Shown one piece after another: positions 53,859-63,190 of a stretch of 64,000 nucleotides of DNA. The stretch is from positions 1 to 64,000 of the forward strand of contig PXQV01000006.1 in assembly GCA_003021175.1 (NCBI GenBank), in the 5' to 3' direction. The notes under the pieces are model-generated. The model was given only the letters and a program-made list of their open reading frames with translations. It searched no databases and was not told where the DNA came from. The stretch comes from Halobacteriales archaeon QH_7_66_36. GTDB lineage: Archaea; Halobacteriota; Halobacteria; Halobacteriales; Haloarculaceae. A program made the translations under genes and the position numbers. Each line of letters begins with the position of its first letter. The first letter of the stretch is position 1.

Positions 53859-54431
53859 CTATCTGGTCTGCGAGAGGAGAAGTGCCCCAACGAGTCCGGG
53901 ACCCACCACGGCGACGAGCACCTCCAAGAGTACTGCACCCACGAGCATCAGACCGATCCCACAGAACCCGGCCAGACAGGTTCGTGGCCCTTCGAGCGAG
54001 AGGAGGTCCCCGCCGAAGACGCCACCGGGAGCGACGAAGATACCGAACACGAACAACATAGCGACCGGCCAGCCATATGCCGTGAACTGGAACGCTGTCG
54101 CCGGCTCGGTGTCCCAGAGGCGTGTGACGAGTCGCTCGCCTATCTGGAGGGGAAGTGCAACGAATAGGAATAGGGTTGCAATACCAGTCGCGAGAAGGAT
54201 CGCTGGGATCTCCCACAGTTCCGTGTCGATGCCACCGCCAGCTATCGACCAGACAACGCCGACCCCGAGGATGTACAAGAGGCCGGCCTCAAAGAGTGCT
54301 CCCGCAAGAGCTGTGCGGAAGTCATCCGTGCCAGTTCGATGGAGTCGGTGTGCAGCTAACGTCACTGGGACCGAGATACCGACCGTGATCACAAACACGA
54401 GCGTCGGAATAAGTCCAGTTGGAAGCGCCAT
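53859..54431 (-). CDS. Multi-span membrane protein of unknown function
   Basis: A 190-residue protein with about five hydrophobic spans (for example LIPTLVFVITVGISVPVTLAA, LLYILGVGVVWSIAG, AILLATGIATLFLFVALPL). No recognised domain. Third-position GC is lower than in flanking genes, hinting at an accessory gene. A partly overlapping opposite-strand ORF lacks membrane or domain features and is rejected. Confidence 0.6.
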   Translation of the reverse strand: MALPTGLIPTLVFVITVGISVPVTLAAHRLHRTGTDDFRTALAGALFEAGLLYILGVGVVWSIAGGGIDTELWEIPAILLATGIATLFLFVALPLQIGERLVTRLWDTEPATAFQFTAYGWPVAMLFVFGIFVAPGGVFGGDLLSLEGPRTCLAGFCGIGLMLVGAVLLEVLVAVVGPGLVGALLLSQTR

Positions 54432-54710
54432 CTCAGGCAGCTACCTCCGTTGTGCGTATCATGAATGTACTTTGGTAGCCACGAAGGGTAAATCGACCTG
54501 TCGTTCAAATTCCGTGCCTGATCGGAGAGAAGCATCTTGAGCCGACAGTGACGACGTCTGACACCGACGCTATCGCCGACTGCAACACCAACACCAGCCT
54601 CAACAACCCCCAACTCTCTCGGCATTTCCAAGCGCAGTTCGAATTATTGAGGTTTGAATGTTGAGGCGACGAGGAGTAACTTTTTATCGCGGTGGCGTGC
54701 GGTCGCTGGT

Positions 54711-55478
54711 ATGTTACCGGACACCACGGCGTTCGTGACGGGCGCGAGCGGCGGCATCGGGCGCGAAATCGCGTACACGCTGGCCGACCACGGCGCGACG
54801 GTCGCCTGTGCGGCCCGCAGCGACGGCATCTACGAGACGGCCGAGAAACTCGGCGACAGCGGCATCGCCGTCGAGACGGACGTGACCAGCGAGGCGAGCG
54901 TCCGCGAGTCGGTCGCCGCGACCGTCGACGCGTTCGGCGGCCTGGACTGTCTCGTCAACAACGCGGGCATCGCCGGCCCGACACAGCCGTTCGACCGACT
55001 CGATCCCGACGACATCCAGTCGACCGTCGCGATCAACGTCACCGGCGCGGCGACCTGCGTCAAACACGCCGCCGAGCACCTCCGCGCGAGCGACCGCGGG
55101 AGCGTCGTCAACATCGGCTCCATCGGCGGCAAGCTCCCCTACCCGAACCGAGTCCCGTACGCAGTCTCGAAGATGGGGCTGATCGGACTCACCCGGACGC
55201 TCGCGTACGAACTCGGCCGGGGAGACGTAACGGTCAATACCGTCCTCCCCGGCCCGGTCGAGGGCGACCGCATCGAGGACGTGGTCGCGAAGCAGGAGCG
55301 GCTCGCGGACGTAGAGGATGCCGAGCCGTACAGCATCGGCGGCGACGACTTCGCGCTGCCCGAATACACCGTCAGCCCGGAGGAAGTCGCCGAGCAGGTG
55401 GCGTATCTCGCCGGCCCGCACGGGCGTCACATCACGGCACAGGAGATCGGCGTCGACGCCGGCGGGACGTGGTACTAG
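54711..55478 (+). CDS. Short-chain dehydrogenase/reductase
   Basis: A 255-residue classical SDR. Cofactor motif TGASGGIG at 10-17, NNAG at 83-86, catalytic Ser137, Tyr150 and Lys154 (YxxxK as YAVSK). An Arg/Ala-rich loop after beta-2 (CAARSDG) suggests NADPH preference. The substrate is unknown. The ATG at 54711 sits about 28 nt after a T-rich TATA-like box (CTTTTTATC), indicating a leaderless message; an upstream in-frame start at 54654 is less likely. Overlaps the convergent gene by 4 nt. Confidence 0.9.
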   Translation: MLPDTTAFVTGASGGIGREIAYTLADHGATVACAARSDGIYETAEKLGDSGIAVETDVTSEASVRESVAATVDAFGGLDCLVNNAGIAGPTQPFDRLDPDDIQSTVAINVTGAATCVKHAAEHLRASDRGSVVNIGSIGGKLPYPNRVPYAVSKMGLIGLTRTLAYELGRGDVTVNTVLPGPVEGDRIEDVVAKQERLADVEDAEPYSIGGDDFALPEYTVSPEEVAEQVAYLAGPHGRHITAQEIGVDAGGTWY

Positions 55479-56302
55479 TCGTGTTCCGGCGTCGGCTCGG
55501 GACCGGCTTCGGTGTGTTCGTCGAGACGGCCGACGAGTGACCCGGCGTAGCCGAAGACGTTCTCGTAGCCGTACGGCGACAGCAACACGGGGTAGAACGG
55601 CCGCTCCGCGACGAACAGCTCCTCGTCGGCGCGGGCGTAGGTGTCACCCTCGGCGGCCCGCTCGAAGTTGGCGGTGAACGTCTCGTACTCGTCCGCCTCC
55701 GGTGGCTTGGGGAGTTTGCGTTCGAGTCGGAACACGGGGATGTCGTGGCGTGGCGTGCCGCGCTCTTCGAGCACGCCGACGGCGCTGAGAAATTCGACGG
55801 TCAGCGAGTAGGCGTTCGCGGCCGCCCGCTCGCTCCCCTGAATCCCACACTCCACCTCGATCACGTCCTGTGTCTCGATGAGTCGGCCCTCCGAGAACTT
55901 CGCCGTCTCGATCAGCGCCTCGACGGTGAGATCGGGGACCACCGCCTCCGCCAGCGCGTCCAGTTCGTCGACGAGCGCGAACGGCGCGGCGTACGACTGT
56001 GTCGAGTGCATCGAGAAGACCGTACAGCCACGCAGTTCCCCCACGAGTTCGTGTGCGAGTCGCGCCTCGTGTGTGTCAGCGTCCGGTGCGCCGGGAAACG
56101 CGCGGTTGAGATCCTCTTCGACGTAGCGAAGCTTCCGGTCGAGCGCCTCCTCGTTGGCGATGATCAGCTTGACTGGCCGGTGAACGTCGGGGTCCTCCGA
56201 GAGTAGCCGTCTGATCGCCCGTGCCCCGCAGGGCTCGTCGCCGTGGATACTGCCGACGACCGCTATCTCTGGGTCTCCCTCGCCCAACTGCTCGACACGC
56301 AT
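55475..56302 (-). CDS. Succinylglutamate desuccinylase/aspartoacylase family hydrolase
   Basis: A 275-residue zinc carboxypeptidase-like deacylase (M14 superfamily). Zinc ligands are in GSIHGDEPCG near residues 17-26 (His and Glu) and MHSTQS near 97-102; NEEALDRKLRYVEEDLNRAFPG has the conserved Asn-Arg substrate contacts. The N-terminus starts right at the first strand. Substrate is probably an N-acyl amino acid, not resolvable here. Confidence 0.85.
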   Translation of the reverse strand: MRVEQLGEGDPEIAVVGSIHGDEPCGARAIRRLLSEDPDVHRPVKLIIANEEALDRKLRYVEEDLNRAFPGAPDADTHEARLAHELVGELRGCTVFSMHSTQSYAAPFALVDELDALAEAVVPDLTVEALIETAKFSEGRLIETQDVIEVECGIQGSERAAANAYSLTVEFLSAVGVLEERGTPRHDIPVFRLERKLPKPPEADEYETFTANFERAAEGDTYARADEELFVAERPFYPVLLSPYGYENVFGYAGSLVGRLDEHTEAGPEPTPEHD

Positions 56303-56668
56303 CTACGACCCGTACTGGGTGGGGACACATGAGACTCCCGTTTCGTCCGTGTACCACAGCGCGCGACTACTCTTGTCTGGGCGTACGGCGTCGCCGTCGG
56401 AGCGTCGTTACCAGTGGCGAACACCGTCACCACGGTCGCGGAGGTGAGACTGTACCGACATGCGTGCGAGCGAGACCCGGCGTTGTTCGACAGCCGAACC
56501 GCCGAGACGGCCCCGGAAACGGTCGACCGACGGGCAGGCAGGAGTACGGCCCCGCCGTGAGCACCCCACGACGGACCGACCTGCGGACGGTCTCGCGAAC
56601 GCGAGGCGTTCGTGGCTGGCACGACAATTCCGACAACAGTTTTACCACGGAACCGTTGTAATCTGGCA
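56303..56668. other. Intergenic region with a possible gene remnant
   Basis: A 366-nt gap. On the plus strand one frame (about 56336-56560) runs open with GC-rich third positions and reads TTLVWAYGVAVGASLPVANT, a membrane-span-like stretch, then a polar tail ending STAPP. It has no ATG, GTG or TTG before an internal GTG at 56414. It could be a decayed small gene or chance. Nothing else is recognised. Confidence 0.3.
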
Positions 56669-58777
56669 ATGGGAAACTGCACTGTCTGTGGCACGTCAAC
56701 CGACGGGCCGATCTGTGACACCCACCAAGAGGACGTCGTCTTCGATTTCCGCGGCGACAGCCCCGACCAGCTGACCGAAGACCGGTTCTATCGTGGCGTC
56801 GTCGACGGCTACGCCGAGTTCGGCGTCTTCATCGACCTCGCGCCGGGCGTCACCGGCCTGCTGCACCGCTCGAAGATCGACCAGCGGCTGGAGTCGCTGG
56901 ACTGGGACGCGGGCGAGAGCGTCTGCGTGCAGGTGACGAACGTCCGCGACAACGGCGACATCGACCTCGGCTGGTCGATCCGCCAGTCCGACCGCGAGTT
57001 CCGCGGCACGCTCGTCGACGAACCCGAGGGCGACCGGCTCATCGACGGCGACGGCTCCGATGATGACGACGACGGCGGCGGTACGTCGGCCAGCGAGGAG
57101 ACGTCCACGACCGAAGAATCCGGCACCGAGGAGAGCACCAAAGCCGAAGCGGCCAGCACCAAAGAAAGTGCCGAATCCGCCTCGACCGAGTCGGCGGGCG
57201 GCCACTCGGCCGACGCCGGCGGCGGTGCCGTGCAGGTCGAGGCCACGGAAGCGTCCGCAGAGAGCGAAGGCGAAGACGAGAGCGAATCCGGGGATCTGGG
57301 CTACGAGCGCGCGCAGGTCGAGAACCTGCGCAACCGGGTCGGCGACGACGTTCGACTGGAGGGCGAGGTCGTCTCCGTGCGGCAGACCTCCGGGCCGACG
57401 GTGTTCGAACTCGGCGACGAGAGCGGCGTCGTCGACTGCGCGGCGTTCGTCGAGGCGGGCGTTCGGGCCTACCCCGAAATCGAGACCGGCGACATCGTTC
57501 GGCTCGACGGTGAGGCGCGAGTCCGCCGCGACGAACTGCAGGTCGAAACCGAGGCCATCGTCGCGCTCGACGCCAAGGAGCGCGAGACGGTCGAGGAGCG
57601 GATGGCCGACGCGCTCGACGCCGAGGCGTCGCCCGACGCCTACGAACCGATTGCCGACGACGAGTCGGTCGCCGCCGTCGCCGACGATATCGAGTCCGTC
57701 GCAAGCGCGATCCGACGAGCGGTCTTCGAGTCGCGCCCGGTTGTCGTCCGGCACGCGGCGACGACAGACGGCTACGTGGCCGGCGCGGCCATCGAGCGGG
57801 CCGTGCTCCCGCTGGTCCGCGAGGAACACACCGGCGGCGACGCGGAGTACCACTACTTCGACCGCCGCCCGCTCGAAGAGGGGAGCTACGGGATGACCGA
57901 CGCGACGAAGGACACTACCCGGATGCTCGACAACCGCGAGCGCCACGACGAGAAGATTCCGCTGTTCGTGTTCGCCGCGGCCGGGTCGACGGCCGACTCC
58001 ACGGACGGACTGGAACTGCTCGACATCTACGACGCGGAGGCGGCCGTCGTCGACGGCGTGAACCCCGACGACTCGGTGACGAAACTGGCCGACGCGGTCG
58101 CGGCCACGCCCGACCGGACGGCCGGAGCACTCGCGGCGAACGTCGCCGCCGCGGTCAACGCCGACGTGCGCGAGGATCTCGGTCACCTGCCGGCGGTGAC
58201 CTACTGGGAGGACGCCCCCGAGACGTACACGCAACTGGCGGCCGACGCCGGTCTCGACGAGACGGCGACGACGCGACTCCGCGAGGCCATCGCGCTGGAG
58301 GCGTTCTACCAGAGCTACGAGGACAAGCGCGAACTCATCATCGACCTGCTGTTCGATCAGGAGGTCGGTCTCGCGGAGCAGGTGTCAGAGCAGTTCCGCG
58401 AGAAACTGGACGCCGAACTCCGGACCGCCGAGGCGAACATCGGCACGCGCGACGTCGACGGCGTGACGGCGTCGGTGCTCGACATGGACGCGTACACGCA
58501 CCGCTACGACTTCCCGCCGAAGTCGCTGCTGCTGGACGAACTCCACCGCCGCCACCGCGAGGACACGCCCGTCGTCGTCGGCTTCGGCAAGGACGAGGTG
58601 TTCGTCCGCGCGACGAGCGATGTCGACCTCGACGCCGTCGCCGAGGACGCCGCCGAGCGCGCGCCGACCGCCGGCATCTCGGCGGCGGGGCTCCGCATCG
58701 GCAAACTCGCCTTCCTCTCGGGTCGCCGCGAGGAGGCCGTCGACGCCGTGCTCGCCGCGACCGTCGACCGACTGTGA
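56669..58777 (+). CDS. RecJ-like (DHH superfamily) protein with S1 and OB domains, degenerate active site
   Basis: A 702-residue protein. Zinc-like CTVCG and CDTH at the start; S1 RNA-binding domain at about 30-110 (YRGVVDGYAEFGVFIDL); acidic Ser/Thr/Glu-rich linker at 125-220; OB domain at about 225-310; then a RecJ-like region at about 340-702. The DHH triplet is absent: VVVRHAATTDGYVAG stands for the DxD motif and VVDGVNPDD for the DHH segment. It may bind nucleic acid without nuclease action. The ATG at 56669 starts the CxxC motif. It is 4 nt from elp3. Confidence 0.78.
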   Translation: MGNCTVCGTSTDGPICDTHQEDVVFDFRGDSPDQLTEDRFYRGVVDGYAEFGVFIDLAPGVTGLLHRSKIDQRLESLDWDAGESVCVQVTNVRDNGDIDLGWSIRQSDREFRGTLVDEPEGDRLIDGDGSDDDDDGGGTSASEETSTTEESGTEESTKAEAASTKESAESASTESAGGHSADAGGGAVQVEATEASAESEGEDESESGDLGYERAQVENLRNRVGDDVRLEGEVVSVRQTSGPTVFELGDESGVVDCAAFVEAGVRAYPEIETGDIVRLDGEARVRRDELQVETEAIVALDAKERETVEERMADALDAEASPDAYEPIADDESVAAVADDIESVASAIRRAVFESRPVVVRHAATTDGYVAGAAIERAVLPLVREEHTGGDAEYHYFDRRPLEEGSYGMTDATKDTTRMLDNRERHDEKIPLFVFAAAGSTADSTDGLELLDIYDAEAAVVDGVNPDDSVTKLADAVAATPDRTAGALAANVAAAVNADVREDLGHLPAVTYWEDAPETYTQLAADAGLDETATTRLREAIALEAFYQSYEDKRELIIDLLFDQEVGLAEQVSEQFREKLDAELRTAEANIGTRDVDGVTASVLDMDAYTHRYDFPPKSLLLDELHRRHREDTPVVVGFGKDEVFVRATSDVDLDAVAEDAAERAPTAGISAAGLRIGKLAFLSGRREEAVDAVLAATVDRL

Positions 58778-58781
58778 CACC

Positions 58782-60419
58782 GTGAGCACCGACGCCGAGA
58801 CGGACGCGTTCGACCGGGTGTGCGAGACGCTGGCCGAGCGGATTCTCGACGGCGAAATCGACGAAGACGGCGTCGAATCGGCCAAGCTCGACGCCTGCTC
58901 GGAACACGGCGCGGCGAAGGTGCCGAAACACGCCGACATTCTCGACGCCGCGCCCGACGGCCGCCGCGAGGAACTGGAGGCGGTGCTCCAGCGCAAGCCC
59001 GTCCGCACGGCGTCGGGCGTCTCGCCGGTCGCCGTGATGACCTCGCCACACACCTGTCCGCACGGGAAGTGTCTCTACTGTCCCGGCGGTCCCGCCAGCG
59101 AGTTCGACTCCTCGCAGAGCTACACCGGCCACGAACCCGCTGCCGCGCGCGGTGTCCAGAACGACTACGACCCGTACGGGCAGGTGACGCTCCGTCTGAA
59201 CCAGCTCCGACAGATCGGCCACCCGGTCGACAAGGTGGAACTCATCGTGATGGGCGGCACGATGACCGCACGGAGCCACGACTATCAGGAGTGGTTCGTG
59301 AAGCGGTGTCTACAGGCGATGAACGAGTTCGATCCCGACGCGGAGCCGACGCCCGCCGAAGACGAGTCGTTCGCCGAGGAGTCGTATCCGTTCCGCTACG
59401 TCGAGGACGTGATCGCCGAAAACGAGACGGCCACGGTACGGAACATCGGCACCACCTTCGAGACGAAGCCGGACTGGTGTGACCCGGAGCAGATCGACCG
59501 GATGCTCCGGCTCGGCGGGACGAAAGTCGAGGTGGGCGTCCAGACGACCTACGAGCGGGTCAATCGGGAGATGCACCGCGGCCACGGGGTCCAGGCGAGC
59601 ATCGACGCCAACCGCCGGCTCCGAGACGCGGGCTTCAAAGTCGGCTTCCACATGATGCCCGGCCAGCCCGGCATGTCGAAGGAGATGTGTCTGGCGGACT
59701 TCCGGCGCATCTTCGAGCGCGAGGCGTGGAAGCCCGACTACCTGAAGATATACCCGACGCTCGTCGTCCGCGACACCCTGACGTACGACATGTGGCGGCG
59801 CGGCGAGTACGAGCCGCTCGACAACGAGGAGGCGGCCGAACTCGTCGCGGAGATAAAGTCGATGGTGCCCCGCTACACCCGGCTCCAGCGCGTCCAGCGT
59901 GACATCCCCGCCGACCACATCGACGCGGGCGTCTGGAAGTCGAACCTCCGACAGCTCGCGTGGCAGGAGATGGAGCAACACGGCTGGACCTGCGAGTGTA
60001 TCCGCTGTCGCGAGGCCGGCATGAACGACGACGAGCCGGAAAACGTCGAACTCCGCGTCGACACGTACCGCGCCGGCGGCGGGACGGAACAGTTCATCTC
60101 TATCGAGGACTTCGAGAAGGATCTGCTCGTCGGCTTCTGTCGGCTCCGGTTCCCGAACGACCCGACGCGCCGCGAGTTGCGCGACGCGGCCGTCGTCCGT
60201 GAACTCCACGTGTACGGCAGCGAGGTCGGCGTGGGACAGGCGGGCGACGGCCACCAGCACCGGGGCCACGGCCGCCGGCTCCTCGGGAAGGCCGAGGAAC
60301 TGGCGCGCGAGGCGGGCTACGGTAAGCTCGCGGTCATCTCCGGTATCGGCGTCCGCCAGTACTACCGCGAGAAGCTCGGCTACCATCAGGACGGCCCGTA
60401 CGTCTCGACGCGACTCTGA
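58782..60419 (+). CDS. elp3: Elp3, tRNA uridine(34) acetyltransferase
   Basis: A 545-residue radical-SAM/acetyltransferase enzyme that makes the carboxymethyl-type modification at wobble uridine 34. The radical-SAM cluster motif is CPHGKCLYC (C92, C97, C100). Other signs are VELIVMGGTMTA, VEVGVQTTYERVNREMHRGH and HMMPGQPGMSKEMCLADF. The C-terminal GNAT domain at about 385-545 contains RELHVYGSEV and HRGHGRRLLGKAEELA. It starts at GTG 58782. Only Elp3 is found in archaea, without the other Elongator subunits. Confidence 0.96.
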   Translation: MSTDAETDAFDRVCETLAERILDGEIDEDGVESAKLDACSEHGAAKVPKHADILDAAPDGRREELEAVLQRKPVRTASGVSPVAVMTSPHTCPHGKCLYCPGGPASEFDSSQSYTGHEPAAARGVQNDYDPYGQVTLRLNQLRQIGHPVDKVELIVMGGTMTARSHDYQEWFVKRCLQAMNEFDPDAEPTPAEDESFAEESYPFRYVEDVIAENETATVRNIGTTFETKPDWCDPEQIDRMLRLGGTKVEVGVQTTYERVNREMHRGHGVQASIDANRRLRDAGFKVGFHMMPGQPGMSKEMCLADFRRIFEREAWKPDYLKIYPTLVVRDTLTYDMWRRGEYEPLDNEEAAELVAEIKSMVPRYTRLQRVQRDIPADHIDAGVWKSNLRQLAWQEMEQHGWTCECIRCREAGMNDDEPENVELRVDTYRAGGGTEQFISIEDFEKDLLVGFCRLRFPNDPTRRELRDAAVVRELHVYGSEVGVGQAGDGHQHRGHGRRLLGKAEELAREAGYGKLAVISGIGVRQYYREKLGYHQDGPYVSTRL

Positions 60420-60458
60420 ATCCGTGCGCTCATCTCTCTCGGCCCGGAATCGCGGCCA

Positions 60459-61085
60459 ATGTCAGTCCCGTCGCTCACCGTCGGCATCGCCGGGGGGACC
60501 GGTGCCGGCAAGACGACCATCGCCCGCGAAATAACCGCGGGCGTCGACTCCGTCACCCTCGTCCCGCTCGACAACTACTACGCGGAGTCGGACCTGCCGA
60601 TGGCCGAACGCGATGAGATCAACTACGACCACCCGGACGCGTTCGACTGGGAACTGCTCCGCGACCATCTGGTCGAGCTGTGCGAAGGCCGTGCGGTGGA
60701 GATGCCGGCGTACGATTTCGCCGTTCACGACCGAGCGGACGAGACGACGACCGTCGAGCCGGGCGAGGTGGTGGTCGTCGAGGGGATTCTCACGCTCCAC
60801 GACCCGACGGTGCGCGAGATGCTCGACCTGAAGCTCTACGTCGAGACGGACGCCGACGTGCGCATCGTCCGACGCATCCGTCGGGACGTGACAGAGCGGG
60901 ACCGCGACCTAGAGGACGTCGTCTCACAGTACCTCTCGACGGTGAAGCCGATGCACGAACAGTTCGTCGCCCCGACGAAACGCGAGGCGGACCTCACCGT
61001 TCCGGGAGAAGCAAACGACACCGCCGTGGACCTGCTCCGCGAGCGAGTCCGAGGGGTCGTCGCGAGCGGCGAGCGCCCGCGTTAG
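60459..61085 (+). CDS. udk: Uridine kinase
   Basis: A 208-residue P-loop kinase that phosphorylates uridine or cytidine. Walker A GGTGAGKT at 12-19, the LDNYYAESDLPM segment with the catalytic Asp, INYDHPDAFDWELL, and the VVVVEGILTLHDP strand. Length and order match Udk. It follows elp3 by 39 nt in the same direction. Confidence 0.92.
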   Translation: MSVPSLTVGIAGGTGAGKTTIAREITAGVDSVTLVPLDNYYAESDLPMAERDEINYDHPDAFDWELLRDHLVELCEGRAVEMPAYDFAVHDRADETTTVEPGEVVVVEGILTLHDPTVREMLDLKLYVETDADVRIVRRIRRDVTERDRDLEDVVSQYLSTVKPMHEQFVAPTKREADLTVPGEANDTAVDLLRERVRGVVASGERPR

Positions 61086-61396
61086 GCCGACCGCCGCTCG
61101 CCGATCGTCGGGTTGTACTGCCAGTGTGGCGAATTCCGCAGGCCGTCACCGACCGCCTGGTGGAAGTCGAGGATGTCGTCGAACTCCGCTTCGTCGACGT
61201 ACTCGAACGCCTCTTCGATGGAGACGACGGTTTCGTGGTCCATCCGGACGGGGTGGTCGCCGTACTCGTCGACGAACGCATCCTTGTCGAGCGGGAACGA
61301 CTCCTCCTCGTCTACCTTCTTCACGATGACGGCGTGCCCGAACTTGCGCATCCCCTCACTTCCTTTCTCGCCGTCGGGATCGTGCGGCCAGTCCAT
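61082..61396 (-). CDS. DUF5785 family protein
   Basis: A 104-residue haloarchaeal protein starting MDWPHDPDGEKGSEGMRKFG, the family N-terminus. It reads as a small alpha/beta domain with FPLDKDAFVDEYGDHPVRMDHETVVS and a final segment rich in His/Trp. Convergent overlap of 4 nt with udk. Function unknown. Confidence 0.82.
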   Translation of the reverse strand: MDWPHDPDGEKGSEGMRKFGHAVIVKKVDEEESFPLDKDAFVDEYGDHPVRMDHETVVSIEEAFEYVDEAEFDDILDFHQAVGDGLRNSPHWQYNPTIGERRSA

Positions 61397-61494
61397 ACCC
61401 GTGGTCGGGCCAGCGCGCGCAAAAGCGTTTCCGACTCCCGTCGCTCCTCGACGGGTATCAGTTCCGTTTTCCCGACTCCGCCGCTGTATCACGT

Positions 61495-62235
61495 ATGGAC
61501 GTGACCCTGCTGACTGTCGGCGACGAGGTGCTCGCGGGCGACACCGTGAACACGAACGCGGCGTGGCTCGCCGAGGAGATAACCGGGCGCGGCGCGACGG
61601 TTCGCCGCATCCTCACCGTGCCGGACGACCACGAGACCATCGCCGACTGGGTCGCGCGCTTTGTCGCCGACTACGACGCGGTCGTCGTCACGGGCGGGCT
61701 CGGCGGGACGCCCGACGACGTGACGATGGCCGCCGTCGCGGACGGACTCGACCGCGACCTCGTCACCTTCGAGGACGTTCACGAGGGCCTCGTCGCGAAG
61801 GCCGAGGCGTTCCGCGACGAGAACCCGGATCTCGCCGAGGAGTACGAGTTCGATCTGGACTTCATCGCCGCCGCACGACTCCCCGAGGACGCGCGGCCGC
61901 TCGTCACCGACGCCGGATGGTCCCCCGGCTGTGCTGTCGACGGCGTCTACGTCCTCCCCGGCATCCCCGAGGAGATGCGGGCCATGTTCGACCTCGTCGC
62001 CGACGAGTTCGACGGCGAGGTCGTCTCCCGGACGCTGTACACGCCGACTCCCGAGGGCGCGATGGGTGACGCGCTCACCGAGATCCGCGACGAGTTCGCC
62101 GCTGACGTGGGCAGCTACCCCGCCGACCCGGAGACGCCGAATCGACTGAAGGTGACTGGGACGGACGCCGACGAGGTGGCCCGCGCAGCCGACTGGCTCC
62201 GCGAGCAGGTGGAGACGGTTCCAGAACCCGAATGA
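61495..62235 (+). CDS. CinA-like (MoaB/MogA-fold) protein
   Basis: A 246-residue protein with the molybdopterin-binding fold of the CinA N-terminal domain: LLTVGDEVLAGDTVNTNAAWLAE near 5-27 and VVVTGGLGGTPDDVTMAAVA near 65-84. CinA C-terminal NMN deamidase domain is absent. Such proteins may hydrolyse ADP-ribose or similar dinucleotides (COG1058 group). The ATG at 61495 is immediately at the first strand. Confidence 0.85.
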   Translation: MDVTLLTVGDEVLAGDTVNTNAAWLAEEITGRGATVRRILTVPDDHETIADWVARFVADYDAVVVTGGLGGTPDDVTMAAVADGLDRDLVTFEDVHEGLVAKAEAFRDENPDLAEEYEFDLDFIAAARLPEDARPLVTDAGWSPGCAVDGVYVLPGIPEEMRAMFDLVADEFDGEVVSRTLYTPTPEGAMGDALTEIRDEFAADVGSYPADPETPNRLKVTGTDADEVARAADWLREQVETVPEPE

Positions 62236-62265
62236 CAGTCGCTCCCGTCGGTCGCGGCAGTACAT

Positions 62266-62349
62266 CGGTGGGACTGGGATTCGAACCCAGGAACCCTGAC
62301 GGGTACCGGTTTTCAAGACCGGCGCAATCGGCCACTCTGCCATCCCACC
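62266..62349 (-). tRNA. tRNA-Ser (TGA)
   Basis: 84-nt class II tRNA. Acceptor stem GGTGGGA/TCCCACC with discriminator G; D-arm GGCAGAGTGG; anticodon stem CCGGT/ACCGG with loop CTTGAAA, anticodon TGA; long variable arm TACCCGTCAGGGTT; T-arm TTCGAATCC. No intron, CCA not encoded. Confidence 0.96.
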
Positions 62350-62389
62350 GCGTTCGTTGGTAACTCGGGACGGGGCTTTCGTCTTTCGG

Positions 62390-63130
62390 TTATCGCGAGA
62401 CGGTGTAGCCGTCTGCGGTCGGTTCGACGACGAGGTCGAGATCGTCGAGCACGTCGGCCGTGTACTTCGGGACGATGCGGTCGGCGCGTCGTCGCGTCCG
62501 TATCGACACGAGCGCGTCCGCGAGGTCGGTCGTCGTCTCGATCACCGGGCGGTAGGGGAGGAAGTCCGTTTCCAGTCCGGCGTCGAGCGCGCGGTCGGTG
62601 AGCGTCCGGACGGCGGGGTCGGTGAACGCGGCCTCGAAGTCGACCGGCTCGCGGAAGCCGGCGTAGTAGACGCGACCGTCGGTCGTCGGCCCGAGGACGA
62701 CCTCGCTCCGGCGGAGTTTCATCGCGGCCTCGTCGACCTGCTGGCGGGTGAGGAACGCCGCCGCGGGCGTCGTGACGGCGACCGACTGCGCGTCCTCGGA
62801 CTCGAGGAGGTGCGTGACGGTGTTGCCCGCGCGGCCGGCGAACGTCTCGCCGACCTGCACCTCGAAGCGAGCGTCCTCGGTGACGGGCGCGACGGCCTTG
62901 CGTACCTCGCTCTCGGCGTCGCCGTCGGCGTACTCTGCCGGGAGCGAGTCGTCGGGGCGATAGTTCACGAGGAGGTCGCCGCCGCTGTCCACCGCCGCGC
63001 GGCAGACGTCGCGCGTCGCGGCGACGTACAGTTCCGCACACTGGGTCTCGGTGAGCGGCGAGCGAGCGGCCAGCCGCGACAGGACGAGGCCGGGACGCGG
63101 CGGCGCGACGAGCACGGCGATGGTGGTCAT
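62390..63130 (-). CDS. DUF2064-like / nucleotidyltransferase-fold protein
   Basis: A 246-residue protein whose N-terminus TTIAVLVAPPRPGLVLSRLAARSPLT and AELYVAATRDVCRAAVDSG resemble DUF2064 (GT-A-like) proteins; VVLGPTTDGRVYYAGF matches their central GPxxDGGYYLIGL-type motif with loss of some glycines. C-terminal half follows with no further domains. It may be a glycosyl- or nucleotidyl-transferase. The ATG at 63130 is used; a TATA-like AAAAAACTCAAG region lies upstream. Confidence 0.65.
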   Translation of the reverse strand: MTTIAVLVAPPRPGLVLSRLAARSPLTETQCAELYVAATRDVCRAAVDSGGDLLVNYRPDDSLPAEYADGDAESEVRKAVAPVTEDARFEVQVGETFAGRAGNTVTHLLESEDAQSVAVTTPAAAFLTRQQVDEAAMKLRRSEVVLGPTTDGRVYYAGFREPVDFEAAFTDPAVRTLTDRALDAGLETDFLPYRPVIETTTDLADALVSIRTRRRADRIVPKYTADVLDDLDLVVEPTADGYTVSR

Positions 63131-63190
63131 ACCGGCACGGACTCGCGGTACTGTCTTGAGTTTTTTATTTCGGCGGCGCAACGCGCCGGT

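Noticed and set aside
53746..54540. A 264-codon plus-strand frame overlapping the membrane protein gene.
   Set aside because: It is Ser/Pro/Arg-rich with no features, while the opposite strand encodes five convincing membrane spans.
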